DNA from: Prinia subflava
Lineage: Eukaryota; Chordata; Aves; Passeriformes; Cisticolidae
Assembly: GCF_021018805.1 (NCBI RefSeq)
Contig: NC_086283.1
Location: forward strand, 9,127,162-9,191,161
Reading direction: 5' to 3'
DNA: 64,000 nt
In this document: one piece after another, positions 42,664 to 57,500 of the stretch
Layout of the letters: each line of letters starts with the position of its first letter
How positions within the stretch are numbered: the stretch's first letter is position 1
The notes under the pieces: model-generated
Told to the model about the DNA's origin: nothing
The model's database searches: none
Seen by the model: only the letters and a program-made list of their open reading frames with translations
Made by a program: the position numbers and the translations under genes

Positions 42664-42945
42664 GGTCTGGTCCATGGCCCCCGCCAAGCTGGCAGCTGGG
42701 ACCACGGCCAGCTGCCGCCTTTCCCGCGGTGACCCACTCCGCAAGGCAGGCGGAGGCGCTGCGGCACTCCCGGCTGCAGGCCCGGGAGGGCCGTGGCTGT
42801 GCAGGAGGGCCTGTAGCGCCAGCAGCAGCAGCGGGGGAGGAGCAGCCGGAGCCGATCCCGCGGAGCTCCCGGCGCTGCCCTCCCGGTCCCCGGCTCCAGC
42901 TGCGCGGGGAGCGCGTCCCTCGCTCTGGGCCCCGCCGCGCCCCAG
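42664..42945 (+). promoter_or_regulatory. SLC9B2: SLC9B2 CpG-rich promoter/non-coding first exon
   Basis: GC-rich and CpG-dense (gcccgggagg, cccgcggagc, gctgcgcggggagcgcg), ending with a consensus donor (cgccccag then gtgagt at 42946). The next acceptor at 45425 precedes the start codon. The transcription start within or upstream of this stretch is not determined. The 5' LTR of the provirus directly adjoins it, so sequence upstream of 42664 is not the ancestral promoter. Confidence 0.65.
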
Positions 42946-45435
42946 GTGAGTTTTCTGCCCCTTTCGTCTCCTTGCATCCCCATCCCCTGCAGCAGGAGCG
43001 GTGACGGGAGCTGAGAGCAGGCGTGGCAGGCAGGAGGCTGCTCCCGGGTTTACTTGGCGCCTTTTTGTGGATAATGATGGTTTGGGTGTTTTAATGGTTA
43101 TGTATTCTGAGTGCCGGTTGCTCTGCTCTGGTGGTGTTTGTGGTATTTCATTTGCATTGCTTTCTGTACCTTCTGAGTGCAAGGCAGAATGCTGAGAGGA
43201 CCCAGGCAGCAGAGGTCAGTCATGCCTTCGGCATGCACATGCTGCCCCTGTCAGTCAGCTCTCCCTCTCCACCCATTCAAAAACAACAGAAATGAGAGGA
43301 TCTAATACAAACCTTTCTGCTTTTAAAACGGGAAAAGTGTATTTTACAGGGAGGTACTAAAATGGCTGGTTTCCATGGGCTAGGCCTTAACCGTGAGGTA
43401 TAAATTCCACTCAGTGATTTCTCAATCACCGATTTTTGTTGGCATAGAACATGAAACTGAAAAACCAAAACAACCCTGTCTCCCCTCAAAAAAATCCCAA
43501 AACCTGTGAACTTCCAAAAGACCCATGCTGACATAAGTACACTAACTACTCACTTTGGTCCCGTTGATCCAAGGGACAGTTCTTGAAAGTAGGTTCTTGA
43601 TCCTGGCCAACACAGTGAAGACCTGCCACAAAACAGATAACAACAGTTAGATTCCTCATTCACTCCCTGAAACCATTCCTGTTAAACAGAATATTCAATA
43701 TCCCTACTTAGTCAATGTTTCCTGTCCCACAGGCTGCTGTGAACAGGGCTTTCAAGAGCTGAAGCTGTGGCGAGGTGGCCTTGCCTTTCTCAGAAGTGTT
43801 AATGTATTTTGTGTCAACAGCTACATGACTGATCTGGACAAAGCTGGATGGAGAACAATATCCTTCAGTCCTTTGCTTGCACACAAACCAAGTGCAAAAT
43901 TAAGCACCTAAATCCACCCTGGGAAAGTGGTCAGTGAAGCAAAGGAGGAAGGCACTGGTAAGTTGCTGATACTTTCTGTTACAGTTAGGAAGACTGGCAT
44001 TTGTGAATTCCCAGTCGCAATGAAAGAATAAAACAACAACAACACCAACAACAACAACGCCCCACCCAAAAGTATCACAGGTGTCATTAAAAAAAAACCC
44101 TAAAACCACAACTATTTCTACAAGTACTAATTAAAAATACAGAAAAGTACTGCAAATGGAGTAAATAAACACCTTTAAAAAGGAAAGGAAAAAAAAGCAA
44201 AACTGTTAACTTAAAACACACTGAAGGTGTTTTTCTATGGCTCTGTATTCTTCTATGCCTTGGTCATGGCTCAGGCCGGTTTCATATCAGAACAGCTCAA
44301 ACAAAACCTCATAGGTGTTAGAATGGCCCTTCTTTATGGTATCAGCCATTCCCAAATATCAAATATTTCATTTTGAACCTGAGGCTTGATAATTGTGAGA
44401 ATCAGCTCTGACTTACTTCCAACCATCTAGCAAGGAAGGAATTTCTTGGCTCAGAAGTTCCTACTTAACTTCACTGGTACTTTATATGACCAGAACAATG
44501 TAAAAGACTTGAAAGAAATTTAGCTGATAGAGAATGTATGCCAGCCTTTGCTGTAAGAGAGAACACTGCCAAGCCTTGTCTCCAGATACATGCCTGCCTC
44601 CCTTGATGGCTCACACTTCTGAAATTCCAGTAAATATGTGCACCAAAAAATATCTGACATACAAAACAAGTACACTGCCATATCTCGTTTAGAATCTGTG
44701 GGACAAAAAGTGGACCAGTTAGAGTGAGCAAATACAGTGTTAATTATCCACAAATGACTTGGCTCTTATTTCCCATTCTGAGAAGTGTCTCCACTCAGTG
44801 TATCCATGGGATATAATCAGAGCAATGTTTAATCAGGCTGCAAGCTCTGAAAAGTCCTGATCTTTATTCAAACAGGCCTCTTCATTTCATAGATACTCAA
44901 TGTGTTTGTAACTAGTAACATGTAACAGACACACGATCTTTAAATTCCTCAGAAAATCAACCTGGATCAGTCAGGTGTAAGTTTGGGGGAAAGTGTCCCC
45001 TCCTGAAGCTTCAGACACCTCTTAGAGTTTTAGAAACTATAGTGGTTCTAACTTTATTAAATGGTCACTTGCACTGACATGTACACAGGGCCTGTGACAC
45101 TTCCAGAACTAATGGTCCTGCTAAATGGTGCTGACAGCAAATAACCTTTATTATGTGCTGAAAGGAGGCACAAATAGATAAAAATGTATTACAGCCATAC
45201 TTTAAAGAAAGAATGAAGAGGTCAGCACAGATATCTAAAACTCAGATTTTTTTTTTTCTGTGCTTGAATTTCTAAGCTTAAAAAAACATTAATCTTGAAA
45301 TTGGGCTGAGAGGATTTTTCCAGCTGATTTGTAGGGAAAAGACAACATCACTGAGAAGTCATCCATTTGGTAAATAGTGGTTATTTGCTTCTCTTTGACT
45401 TTTTCACCTTTATTTCTTTGTTTAGGTTTGCAGCA

Positions 45436-45525
45436 ATGGTAAAGGAAGATGTAAATGACACTGAAGATTCTGAACCATCAGTATGTGAGAGAAATGGCAT
45501 GATTCCCATGCATGAGCAAAGTGAG
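45436..45525 (+). CDS. SLC9B2: SLC9B2 coding exon 1
   Basis: Exon from about 45426, acceptor ttctttgtttag, start codon 45436. 30 codons, MVKEDVNDTEDSEPS to MHEQSE; the EDSEPS piece is shared with mammalian NHA2. Donor gtaatt. Confidence 0.92.
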
Positions 45526-48500
45526 GTAATTAACTAGGATCTCAAAGTATTGTTCTAATCAGAGAGAACCCTCCTTTTCCTTTTTCCTTTAAGAATAAAG
45601 TTCTTAATGTAAAAGGCACTTAAAAGTAAGCATAAAATATTGAGTGTATCTCATGTCTGTATGGCACATCTTTACTCACGTGGTGATCATGAAATCATGG
45701 GGTGAACAAGTAACTCCATGCTGAAAGCTCACGAGATCTGTGTTCCAATCATGACTATGAGTAAGGAATATGTATATATATTTTCTGAAAAATAATCAGA
45801 AATGTGGAACTATTACTGGAGGAGGGCCAAACCACATTATAAGCAGAATTCCATGTCTACATTATGACAATATGCTGACATGAATAATCATACAGGAAGG
45901 CAGATGATTAACTTGTCAAAAATAATGCTAAAATTAAGTGGGACATATCCAAAAATGGTCAAAAAGTGCTTTGGTTATGAATATGGATAAGTAGATATAC
46001 CAGTATAAGAGAACAGCTTCAAGGAACTTCAAGGGTAGTATTTACTACTCCCAGTAGTAAACTCTGAGGGTAGTGTTTCTCCATCTCTACCTTGACTTAC
46101 CAGCTTGAGCCTTCCAGCAATGCATCATGTGAGTAAATCTTGTGCTGGCCAGCTGTGCTTTTTCTTTTATCTTTGTTTTGTTATTTTGGTTCAAGGCTTT
46201 GCAATATAAGTTATTTAGGAGTTTGATTAAAAGCACTATCTCCCTGGATTGATGCTAATGATTAACTGTATTGTGAAATCCAGTCTGGAAGCAGGACCTT
46301 ATCAAATTGTAGAAAATATTAATAAATGTTTAGTTTTGTATGCAAGACAAGCTGAGCCTGGCCTGCTTCTTCATCAAATATGCAAATATTGTTATTGCAC
46401 AGGTGCTGTGTCTATTGGGATAGGAGCCGTCAGTTGCAGATATAAAGCAAATGTGCTGCAGTTTCTCACATGCAGTTCTTTGTGCCATGCGAAAAACAAA
46501 CACAGGGCCAAAATTGTAAAAGTGTATTAAAACTGGACATTCTTGTAGTGGTTGTTTAGGTAACGTAGTCGTCTGTAGCCAGTGCATCTCAGCTGACTTC
46601 AGGAGTTGCCCACTGCTTCAAATACATGCAGTGCCACTTCTGAGGGAGCCTCCTTGTTTGCATTCAGCAGGGACCAACAGCAGATGCCAAAGGTACTGAT
46701 GGGAATGTACAAACAGAAGAAACTGCTCTCTTGAATCACTGCTCTCAGCAACCTCCAGAACCAACAGCAGGGTCTTCATTACCTGCAAGAACATGGAGGC
46801 AAATATTTGCTTGTCCTCCTCAGGGTTTATTGGCCCAAACAGTGACAAATGGTAGGTAAGAGAGACAGAGTTTAAATAAAATGTGAAATGGCAAATGTTA
46901 CTCTGAATGGGATGATATCTGTCCACTGTCCTTGAAAATAATGAATGGAAATAGCTGTGTTTTACTTATCACAAAGTTGTTTGAATGGTTTAGCCAGAGG
47001 AAAAAAAAATCAGACAAAGGTTTGAATGTACAGTTTTTGTTCCTCCAGTCTCATGTATTTACTATGGTAAGGGTGTGTTTTTGCAGTGCAAACTATTTTT
47101 ATTAGAAGAAAGACCTCCTAATTTTTGTTTGGATAGTTTGTCCTTAATACCACAGGCTTGGAAAGCCAAGAGTTCTCACTACAAGGCAAATGGATCTGTT
47201 TTGTTTAGAATTTGTCCTAAACTGAAAACTCCCAAAAGAAGTGCCTAGCTAGCCAATTATTTAAGCTTTTTCCTAACAAAAGACATTTCATGTGTCTTTG
47301 CTTCCACAGCCACTTGGAATTCTTAGGCTTTTAATATTTGGAAATCTACTGATCTTCCTTTGCCCCCTGTCACCCTCAAGTAAGATTAAGGAAACTCCAG
47401 TCTGAAAATGCAGGACATTTACTCAACGCATTTTTTTCTTCCTCTTCAGTCTTCTGTTTTATTTGTATGCATGCCTGTTCTCATTAAACAACTGTAGGAA
47501 GAGATATGTCAACCTTGAAAAAGCATAATGTTTTCACATATTTTATAATACTTTCACACACTATTCTCATAATATTTTTCAGGGATTTTTTTCCCCTCTG
47601 TATTATCCTGTTTTGATTGCTGTATCAAGGGAAGTATTTGTATTCCAAATGTCCAGAGATGTGACCCTCTTCAGAATATTTTTCCCAGGGATAACAATGT
47701 ATTGCACTACACATTCAGCCAAAAAATTATGTTCAATAATTCAATTAATTTTAAAATTTAGACTGGAGCTGCAGTCATCAGCTTGAAGATATGCTGGGCT
47801 GCTCAGCAGTAGATTTTGCTGTGGTTCTGAAGTAGCTGAAGAAAGATAAGCAAATTCAAGATAAGTTAGTGAAAGTCTTTGCTTTAAGTTTGGAACCTGA
47901 GAAGTGTTTTTCACAGCAGACCAATGCTCCCTATATTTATTTTGATATTTAATGACGTTCCTGTTACCAATTTGAAAGTATTTTAGCATCTATAAAATCA
48001 GAACAGCAGTTTAGGGACCCTCAAAGATTAACTGCATTGTTGCAATTAAACTAATTTTTAAGGTAAGTATTTTCATTTCTAAAAGTAATTTAATTTCTAG
48101 AAGTCATAACTTTTTTCTTTAATAGCAAAACAAATGTGATCTAACAGCAAAGTTATTTCTGAGAAATGATTAAATAGTAATTGTTTTTCGTTTTGTTCCA
48201 GTTGCATTTGTGGTCCTGGTTTGGGCTGTGGTTTGGTCCATAACTGGGGCTGAGTGTCTCCCAGGTGGAAATCTCTTTGGAATTTTGTTTCTTTATTTCT
48301 TTGCTGTCATCGGAGGTAAAATTTTTGGATTAATTAAAATACGAACACTACCCCCTCTCCCTGCTCTCCTGGGTAAGATATCCTTCCTTCTTTTCTTCCT
48401 GCGTATTTTGTTTTGTTTAAACCATCAAGTAGTATCTGTATGGCAGAGATGTTTGGATTGGTAACAAATAAACTGTGTCACATTCAAAATCTGTAGCTTT

Positions 48501-51500
48501 TCCAAATGACTTTTTCTGGTCCTCTCTGAAAAGGTGCAAGATTTCCCAGACTGGCTCAGGTAAAATTAACTAAGGCTCTCTTCTTAATTCTTGTGGGTCA
48601 GAGAACTCTATGCCTAGAGACTCAAAGTTTATTGTTCTTCAGACCCTTCTGTCACAGTTACTTAAAAACTGGGTTTAATAATACCAAACAGGAATCTTAA
48701 TCCAGACATCATCTTACAGTAGAATAGTAATCTCTTTGCAAAATTATTGCTCAGTTGTTTCTTTAGTAGCTCACACAATGAAAACATTTTCCAAAGAAAA
48801 CATGACAGCAATTCCCTACTACTGGTAGTCCAAAGGATTTCTTTTTTCTCCTTCTTTTATCTCAAGATAATTGAAATCTGAGAAAATAAATTCATAACAA
48901 GGAGTAATTCTTCTGCCGAGAGTTTTTCTGATTCAATCATAACTTTTTTTTTCACATCAACATCCTATTTTATTTTACATAAAAATGCAAAACAGAAATG
49001 GGAGATGAAAATAATGGTAATTCTGACATCTTTAAAATCTTTTCAGGTTTCTTTCCTAGAGGAGGTTTTATACTTGCTTAGATGAGTACAATATTTGGAA
49101 GTGCTGTGATGTCAGTGAAAGTGGAAATGCAGCTCCAGGTTCTTCTCACCAGCTGTATCCTGTCCCCTTGCTATGTTTAGTGCATAAATGAGTAAAGCTG
49201 TTGACTGACAGTAAAACTCCTTGGCAGAGTGGCCTTGCAGTGCCCAGGTGTGATCCTGTTTGCCTGCACAGCTGGTGTTGTGCCTCATGCAGGAGCTCTG
49301 CACACAGCTCTGTCCAGGCACTGTGTGCACTCTTGTGCTGCTTAATTTCACCAGAGGAAAAAAATTCAAATGAGAGGCAGAGAGGTTTTGCATATCGCAT
49401 GCATGCCTGCAATATGACAACAGAATGTCACACGCAGGGAGTCTGCCCTTTCTAAGTAAACATCCCTCTTAAACAAATAAAAGTATTTCTGGCCATTTGG
49501 ATTCTGATTGTTTGGGAGTTTTTTAATTACATCTGTATCTAAAAGTTGTGAGTTGAGCATGAAACTGCTAGTGAGACAAATAATACTGGACAACAGAAAC
49601 TTCAGCATGACAGCACATGTCTCTAGAGTTGTTTAGGACAGAGTTCATTGTTCTGATCCCCAGTCTTTGAGGAAAATTGGAGAAATCTATGACTCAGTAG
49701 ATGAGATAGACAATGTCTGTGAATATTCTGTTTAGCACCTTATTTGTGAGCCTCTCAGGATAAAAAGGACTGAAACAACCACATAATATATTTTAGGTGC
49801 ACATTGCAGAGAGGTTTCTGCAGCAGGAAACAGTGCAAATCAGTGAAGATACCCTTTGAGATGGACATTTTTACTTTGTTAAGTAGATTTCTAGATCAGG
49901 GTAGTTTCAGTGATCTCATGCAAACATTGCAAAGAGCATGTGATCACAGTGCCAACCTGATATAATTGTCATGAGGTACCACAGATTAATTATGACACTG
50001 TTTTTTTTTCCAGGAGGTGGTAGAAACAGTTTCTAAAAGTTTAGAGTGTTCAGGACAAATGAAGTTCACAGTCAAGGTTGACACTGAGCTGCGACCAACC
50101 TGAGCACACTGATTTGTTTACTTTTTGTCCTTTTTTAGTTTCCTGTTTCTAAACATGACTAATACAAAAATAGATACACAAGAGTGTATCTTTGAATCAT
50201 CAAGACTAACAATGAATCTCTGCAGATCCATATTTAAAGTCAACTTTTCCTGTACTTTTCCATACCCTTCCAGAGCTGTGGCTTTGACAGCTTTGCAGGA
50301 AGTCTCTGGACAGCTTTACTAATATTTGTAAAACGTATCTTGCAAGTAGCTCAAACAGAGGATAAGACAAAGTTTCTGATTTCTCTTCCCCTTTTCGTCC
50401 CCTCTTCATGTAAGAGTTTCATTGCCAGAGCACTTTAAAATGTTTAAGTTAGTCCATGGTGAACTGGTTTAGATTATATTTCCTAATGAATGCAGCATTA
50501 TGGTTCCTGTGATACCTGCATTTCTTACACTTAGGAGGACTTTTAACAATTCCCAATTTCTGAGGTAAATACACAATATTAGAAGATCTTCCTATTTTTG
50601 TATTAAAACAAGCTAACAAGAAAAAATCTTCTAAGGATGCAGAGGTGTCTTTTTTTAGGTAAGTATGACCTGCACCTGGTCAACAAAGCTGCATTCTTTT
50701 GACTCAGACTAAAGCTGTGTATCAGCATCCTGCTGATTTATTCACTGGTGACATGCTGTGTTCTTAGGCCACTTTCACTGCTTCAGATATGTTTATCTCT
50801 TCTCATGCCTCAGTTCCATTGTTAACACATGGCTAATAATTCAGAATATAAATGGTTTCTTTTTCTCTCATTATAACATTATATGGTGTCTGTTTTTAAG
50901 AGTGCTGTGCAAGCTATCCAAGCTTTTCTTGTGCTATAAAAAAAAATCATTTGACAGGAGCTTATTTGTTTTGACTTAAGGGATGCTACTTGCTGGTTTC
51001 CTAATCCGAAATACCCCATTCATCAGTGACTTTGTCCAGATAAACCTACGCTGGTCTGCAGTACTGAGGAATATTGCTCTTTCCATTATCTTGACCCGAG
51101 CAGGACTTGGCCTGGATCCAAAGGTATGGCACCAGCTGTTTCTGGGTGGCAGACTATACAATAGTAAACAAAAAAAACTGAGTAACTGGTTCCATTAAAA
51201 ATATTGAACTGCTCAGTCTTGGAGCATCTGCAGATTAGATCATTACAGAAAGCATAGTTTCTGTTGTATAATTATATTTATGTTAATACTGGCAGTTAGA
51301 TTTGTACAGTAGGCAAGCAATCAAAAAAAAAAAAAAAACGCCTGAAGAAAACCGATATTATGATTATTTTCATTTCCTGAATTTTGGGAGCAGAACAAAT
51401 TGAGGATATGCGCGCCGTCATGGTCTGTCAGGAAGAGTTTACACTCCCTGACAAACTCACTGTTGGTTTTACTGATAATTTGAAGTAATAGAAGGGATCC

Positions 51501-54500
51501 CCAGTCCTTGAAAGAGAATGTTTTTGTGTGGCCAGAAATCCAAGAGACCCAACCAACCAAAAAAAGTGTGATTTTTTAAACTTTTTTTTTGAGTCATTGC
51601 CATTTTAATGCAAATATTTTAATTGCAAAGATGAATCCTGCTGTGCTATTGAAACAATGATTCTCATCATAATGAAGCCCATAACAGTCCTGTGAACAAA
51701 AAATAGTCTCTGCACCCTAAGAAACATGGTATTTCATAAATTGATGAAGGCAGAGTTTTGTTTATTCAAAATGAGCTGGCTGAAGTAAAGCTGTACCAGA
51801 TTGGCCCCTGTCTGCTGAAGGAACCACTCAGAGTTTTATATAAAACTTAGGTAAAGTATGAGTAGTTTAGAACATCTAAACAGATTTTTCTTAATCAAGA
51901 AAAACTAGACAGTTGCCAGTGCTTCAGTTATTTAGGCAAATAAGGTTTTGTCAGTATTGAAAATGTCTGTTTTCCTATGTTACCATCACCTTATTTTCTA
52001 AGACATTGAAGCTTGTATGAGCTTGTGTGTTGGTAGAAACAACTTGGATGTCCAGTTCTGTGAGACTGCATTTCTTTCTATTTCATGACAATTTTTTTTT
52101 TTTTGCTGAGGGAACTTCCTTTTTGACTCATTTTTCTTCCTTGTGGCAATGAAACTGTCATTTGGACTCTGTGTGTGGCAATGCTTTGATGCAGTGAAAA
52201 TTGTTCCTCTTGTAATTCTGAGTTAAAATTGTTCCTCATATAATTCCCTTGATTATGCTGGGATAAACTGGACTGGTAAAAAGTGGAACTCGCTGGTTTT
52301 TTGGTTTTATTTTGTTCTGTTTTGTTTTAATTCTGTGTCAAAATTAGAGACCTGTCCTAGCAGATTCACATTTATGACTAACTATTAAAGACAACTGTTA
52401 CAAGAAAATATGCCAGTTTAGAAATTTTTTTTAAGTTGCTGAGCCAAAAGGAGCTTAATCTCCGCGTATCAGGGGAAAGACAGCTGAAAGATGCTTCGCT
52501 CCTTGTGCCAAGTTGATGTAGTTCTACAACTTTTTATAATTTGTTGATAGATTTTGGGGCAATTTTTGGGGTTGCTCATGCAGCTTCTGGGATTATAGTA
52601 AAATATTTTGTGGATGGAGCAAATGACAAGAAGCTGAACAGAATTTTCTCTCACTCCTTCCCATGACATTCAGGAATCTTGTCAAAACTAGATTAACTGC
52701 CATGCTTGAAATTTTATATCCAAATCTGATTTGGCTTGGCCCAATCTCTAGTTTAGGCCATGTCATGTCCTATAGTGCAGCTCAGGACAGGATTCTTTAA
52801 CAAGCCAGATCAGGTTGTTAATGTTTTTCCTCTCTGTAAAGCCAAGGGTACTGACACTATTGTGCCTGTATTGCAGGCTCTTAAGAAGCTCAAAGCTGTC
52901 TGTTTACGGCTTGCTTTCGGACCGTGCCTCTCAGAAACAAGCACAGCTGCTGTCCTTGCCTACTTGTTCCTGCATTTGCCGTGGCAATGGGGATTTATAT
53001 TAGGGTAATGTACTGCCTTTTCTCCTGTATGACAAAAGTGCTGGTTTTCAGGCTGCAGCTAAATGATCCAAGTGTTGTTAGTTCTCTGTGCCAAGCAGAG
53101 ACCTCAGTTCAATGCCAGTTGGGAAGCTGTGCTTAGCCCCTGTGGGTCTTTTCCTTACCATTCGTGTCTGGCTCTGTGGCTAATTTAAAGGTCATATTTT
53201 CAGGCTGCAGAGGAGTACTTGCATCATTACTCTTCTGTATTTGTGACCTAAGTACTTGAAGAAGGAAGAAGGATAGTGCAATCCCTGAGTCTTGAACCAC
53301 AACACAGGGTGGTTTTTAGGGACAGAAGATTATACCACAGTTTGGAAAATGTTCATACTGGAATTCAGAACTTCCATGCAGAGAAATGCACATAGAGAGA
53401 TGTCTTCCTGTTACAAGTCAAGGATAAGGTTATGGCATGGTATATTCCAGAGTAAAACCCTTCAAGAGAAGACCTTTTCCATCTAGTCCTATCTAAATTG
53501 GTGGACTTGGGCCAGACCCATACACTAGAACAAGATGGGTGAACTCCTTCTCTCACACACACTGAATTGTGTGAGAAGGAACTGGGCTACAGAGTCATAA
53601 GCACATCTGAACCAGGTTTCCAAATGGGACAATCAAGGCATCTATCGGGGAGCGCAACTGGCCTGCAGTGGATACTCCAGTTTTAGTCTGTGGAGCCCTT
53701 TGCTTTTAATGTTACTGAGTTGGGCAGAAAGTAAGAGCTGATTGGAGATCTGCATAGAAACATCCCTGCTTGTAATTAGAGGGGAAAGGTTAGGAAAATA
53801 CTTTACGTAAAGGTCTGCTTGTTTATACTTCAAAAGAATTAAGGTCAGAACATTTTGAAGCTTTTTTAGTTCAGTGCTTCCTTTTTGAGATGCTGAACTT
53901 AGATGTTTTCAGTTTTGTTCTAGGTGCAGTCTCCCCTGCTGTGGTGGTTCCCTCCATGCTGATTTTACAAGCTGAAGGATATGGGGTGGAGAAAGGTGTC
54001 CCAACTTTGCTAATGGCAGCTGGCAGCATCGATGACATTCTGGCTATCACAGGCTTCAACACTTGCCTTGGGATGGCTTTCTCCTCTGGTATGCTGGTTA
54101 ATCTGTTCATGATGAAATGCAGAACAGTGACACTATGGAGAATGTGTGCTCTGTTACGGCTTACTGGTTTGTAAATTCATGGCATCTCATTATAAAATTC
54201 ATGTATAGCCTTAAATACTGAGAAATTACCCATGTTCAAAAGCTAGTGTAACATTGTCAGCTCTGAGTTGTGGGTCACAATAACTTTCAGAGAACATTTT
54301 TTCCTGACTGCTCCCTTAGCTGCCAAGTCTGGGCCCTACATGCCCAACATAATGCTTTGAAATTTCACTGGGTTTGGCAATGTTCTTACAGTGACTATTT
54401 CTTTCTCACTTCTCTTGCACACTTTCTTGGCATGAGCTTTCAGAGAAAGAAAGTTGCACCATCCATTTCCTCCAGGCCCATAGGTTCCCTCCTGAACTCC

Positions 54501-57500
54501 TTTGCCCCAAATAATTTAAAGCAGACACTGTCCTGGAATCACCCTCATAGGTCTAGAGCATGATTTGAGTGAAGGTCTGTGTATGGCTTACTGAGCATGT
54601 TTTTCTTTTGCGAAATAGGTTCTACTCTGTACAATGTGCTCCGTGGAGTGCTGGAGGTTGCTGTTGGCATAGCAGCTGGGGGAATTCTGGGAATGTTTAT
54701 TCGGTATTTCCCAAGCCATGATCAGGTAAAAACCTAGTTAAAAAACAACAACAACAAAAAATATAATTAAGTGATTCTTTGCTAAGGGATTCTTTTCTTT
54801 AGTTATTATTTAGTTATTAATTTACAAGCTTCATGTGAAGCTGCTTTGGGTAAAGCTTTTTACAGTGCTAGCAGCTTCCAGATTGCAAAACCTGTCAAGT
54901 GAGGATGTGTTTTAAAGGTGACTATTTATTTACTGCACCAATAATAATGTATGATCTCACAGTCCTTCCTGATGGAAGTTCAGAATCCAGCTCACCATCC
55001 TGCTCTCATTGAAGGTAGTGGAAATGGAGGAAAGGTCTGATACCCTGATTTCAGGCAGTCAATAATAATTAATTAGATTGATACAGGACACATATACTTA
55101 TTTAAGATGTATCCAGTAGGCCTAAGATTAAAAATTAATAAAGCAGATGTATTAGAGGTTTTAAGGGATTGATCATATCATTAGTATTAATTAGGATGTG
55201 TTACTTTCCATAAAAATTACATTTATAGAAAGTGGTAGATGAATTTTCTATCAAGGGATAATTAAATGAACACAAAATTGTAGAAGAATGTAGATGTGCT
55301 CTGGACTACCAAAGTCATCAGAGGAGTATACCAAAGTATTCAGAGCATCTGTTGCCCTCAGTGGCTTCAAATTTTCTTATTAAATAATGTAAGAAGTGTG
55401 AGTGTTTACAAGAGGTAAACAGCTAGATAGAATTGAGGAACAATGATAGGTAACTGTTTGATGTAAGATTGAATGAAATAAAACTAGATTATTCCTGGCA
55501 AATGTTTGACTTGTCCTTAAAAACACCTGGTGGCAAAGATTTCGCCTTTCCTTGGATGAACTGTTGGAATACTTGGCTACACAGGTAGAAAATCCTGCTG
55601 TTGCAGAGTTAAGGCACAGCTGCTGAAACAGAGAATCATGTTCCTTGTGATAAAAATAGCCTAGTGGCAATTTGGATGGGCAGAGGAAAAATTACATTCT
55701 CAAAATTTGTATTCTTAGGAATTTATGTCTGAAAAAAGTCCTCAATCGAACTGAGCAGTTCAAGTCTCACTTGAAAGCTTTGATTCATTCAAAATTGTTA
55801 ATTTTTAATTTTCTTTTCAAAATTAACAGGAGTAACCTTTTCTCCCCATTTCTGAAAGAAATTCACTTTTTTGTTTGTCTCTTTCCTCGGCTGCAGGCAT
55901 CTTTGGCATGGAAGAGATCATGTTTTGTACTTGGACTGTCTGTGTTTGCTGTTTTTGGCAGCATCTACTTTGGCTTCCCTGGATCAGGAGGGCTCTGCAC
56001 ATTAGTCTTAGCTTTTGTTGCAGGTGTGGGATGGTCTGATGAAAAGGTGAATATTTACATAAGAAGCACACCATATCCAAAGTCTGGTGAATATACAACC
56101 TGGCAGGAGCCTGTATTTCTGTCAGGAGTGGTAATGGTATATTTGTGAAACATTAGTAGTGTATAGATTTTTTAAAACAAACAAACAAAACCCCCCCATC
56201 AAACCAAGCTGCACATTCTACATTTGTTTTGGAAGTTTTTAGTATTTTCCATGCCAGAAAGTTAGCATGTATTGTCAGCAGAGCAATATGTATGCCAATA
56301 CAGAGCCTGGTGTACTGACTGAGAAATGCTTAGCGTTTCTTAGACATCTTAAGCCATATGAAGGAGACTTAGTTGTGAAGGCACTTGACAGTAGCAATCC
56401 AAAGCTTTAATTCCCAGCTGTGTGAGTGTCTGTACACAGTCCCTTTACAGTAAAATTTACAGATGGGTGTCCAAGATCCAATTGTGGACAGGGCCTGAGT
56501 ATTCTGAGGGTTTGTTCTCTGTGGTTTGGAGGGGGTGAAATGAAAAGCGGTGATTAGCTATCCTCTTTCATGTTTCCCAAATCCCAGACAGTGTAATTTG
56601 GTTAACTTGAAGAGCAGGGTGCACACAATAAATGATGATGTGAGGCCATACAAAAACCATACAAAAGACTGCTTTTTCTTAGGTACTAGCCTACTTCATC
56701 TTACTGCTGCTTCCCCAATTTCTGTACCTTGCTATGTCTGACTGCCTCTTTTGCTTGACACCGTCTACATTTAATGTTTTGAGGGCATCTTTCTCTCCAC
56801 CACTATAGCTTTGTGAAATTCAGTAGGAGAAGGGGAAGAAAAAGGAAATAGGATTAGATATAGTAGAGTCCATGTTATTATCTCCATCTTGACCCTGGCT
56901 TTACTAAGATATCAAGATTTGTTAGAACAATGAAAAGAAACTAAGATTGTACAACTTTAAAGGATGAAAAACTCTTCTTGAGACTTAACTAATTAAGGAC
57001 ATTACAACTGATCAAGGTCTCTACTGAAAAGCTTCTAAACCATTTCAGGAGAAAGGAATTTAAAAGAGTATATGCAGTCTGTAAAGGTTTAGTTCAACTT
57101 ACTTTGATCTGTAAATGGAGCTTCATGGCCTTAAGTATATTGATGTCAAATGCCTTAGCTCTTTTTTTCTCAGATAGAGATAGAGGTGTCTGTGTACTCA
57201 ATATATTACCAAGGTTCCTGCTGAGCTTCTCCAAGGCCACTGCCTCGCATTGTCCATGGACTTGACAAACACTGTCTGCAGAGAACAATGAACATTTCAA
57301 CCTCTTCCTGGACAGTCAAATGGGCGGTAAATAGGCTGAAATGTTTAGATATATATATTTCCACCTCATTTTCTTTAAGGTTACATAAGTTTTTGTATTA
57401 CTGTAACCTACCATTCCTTTGACGGAAGAGCAAGAAGTGTTGCAGGATCAGTCCCAAAGAGAATACCAAGGATGGGACATGTCTAGGCCCTGGACTGATT

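Noticed and set aside
42579..43182. 190-aa minus-strand frame over the SLC9B2 first exon
   Set aside because: A composition effect of the CpG island; it also runs into the LTR.
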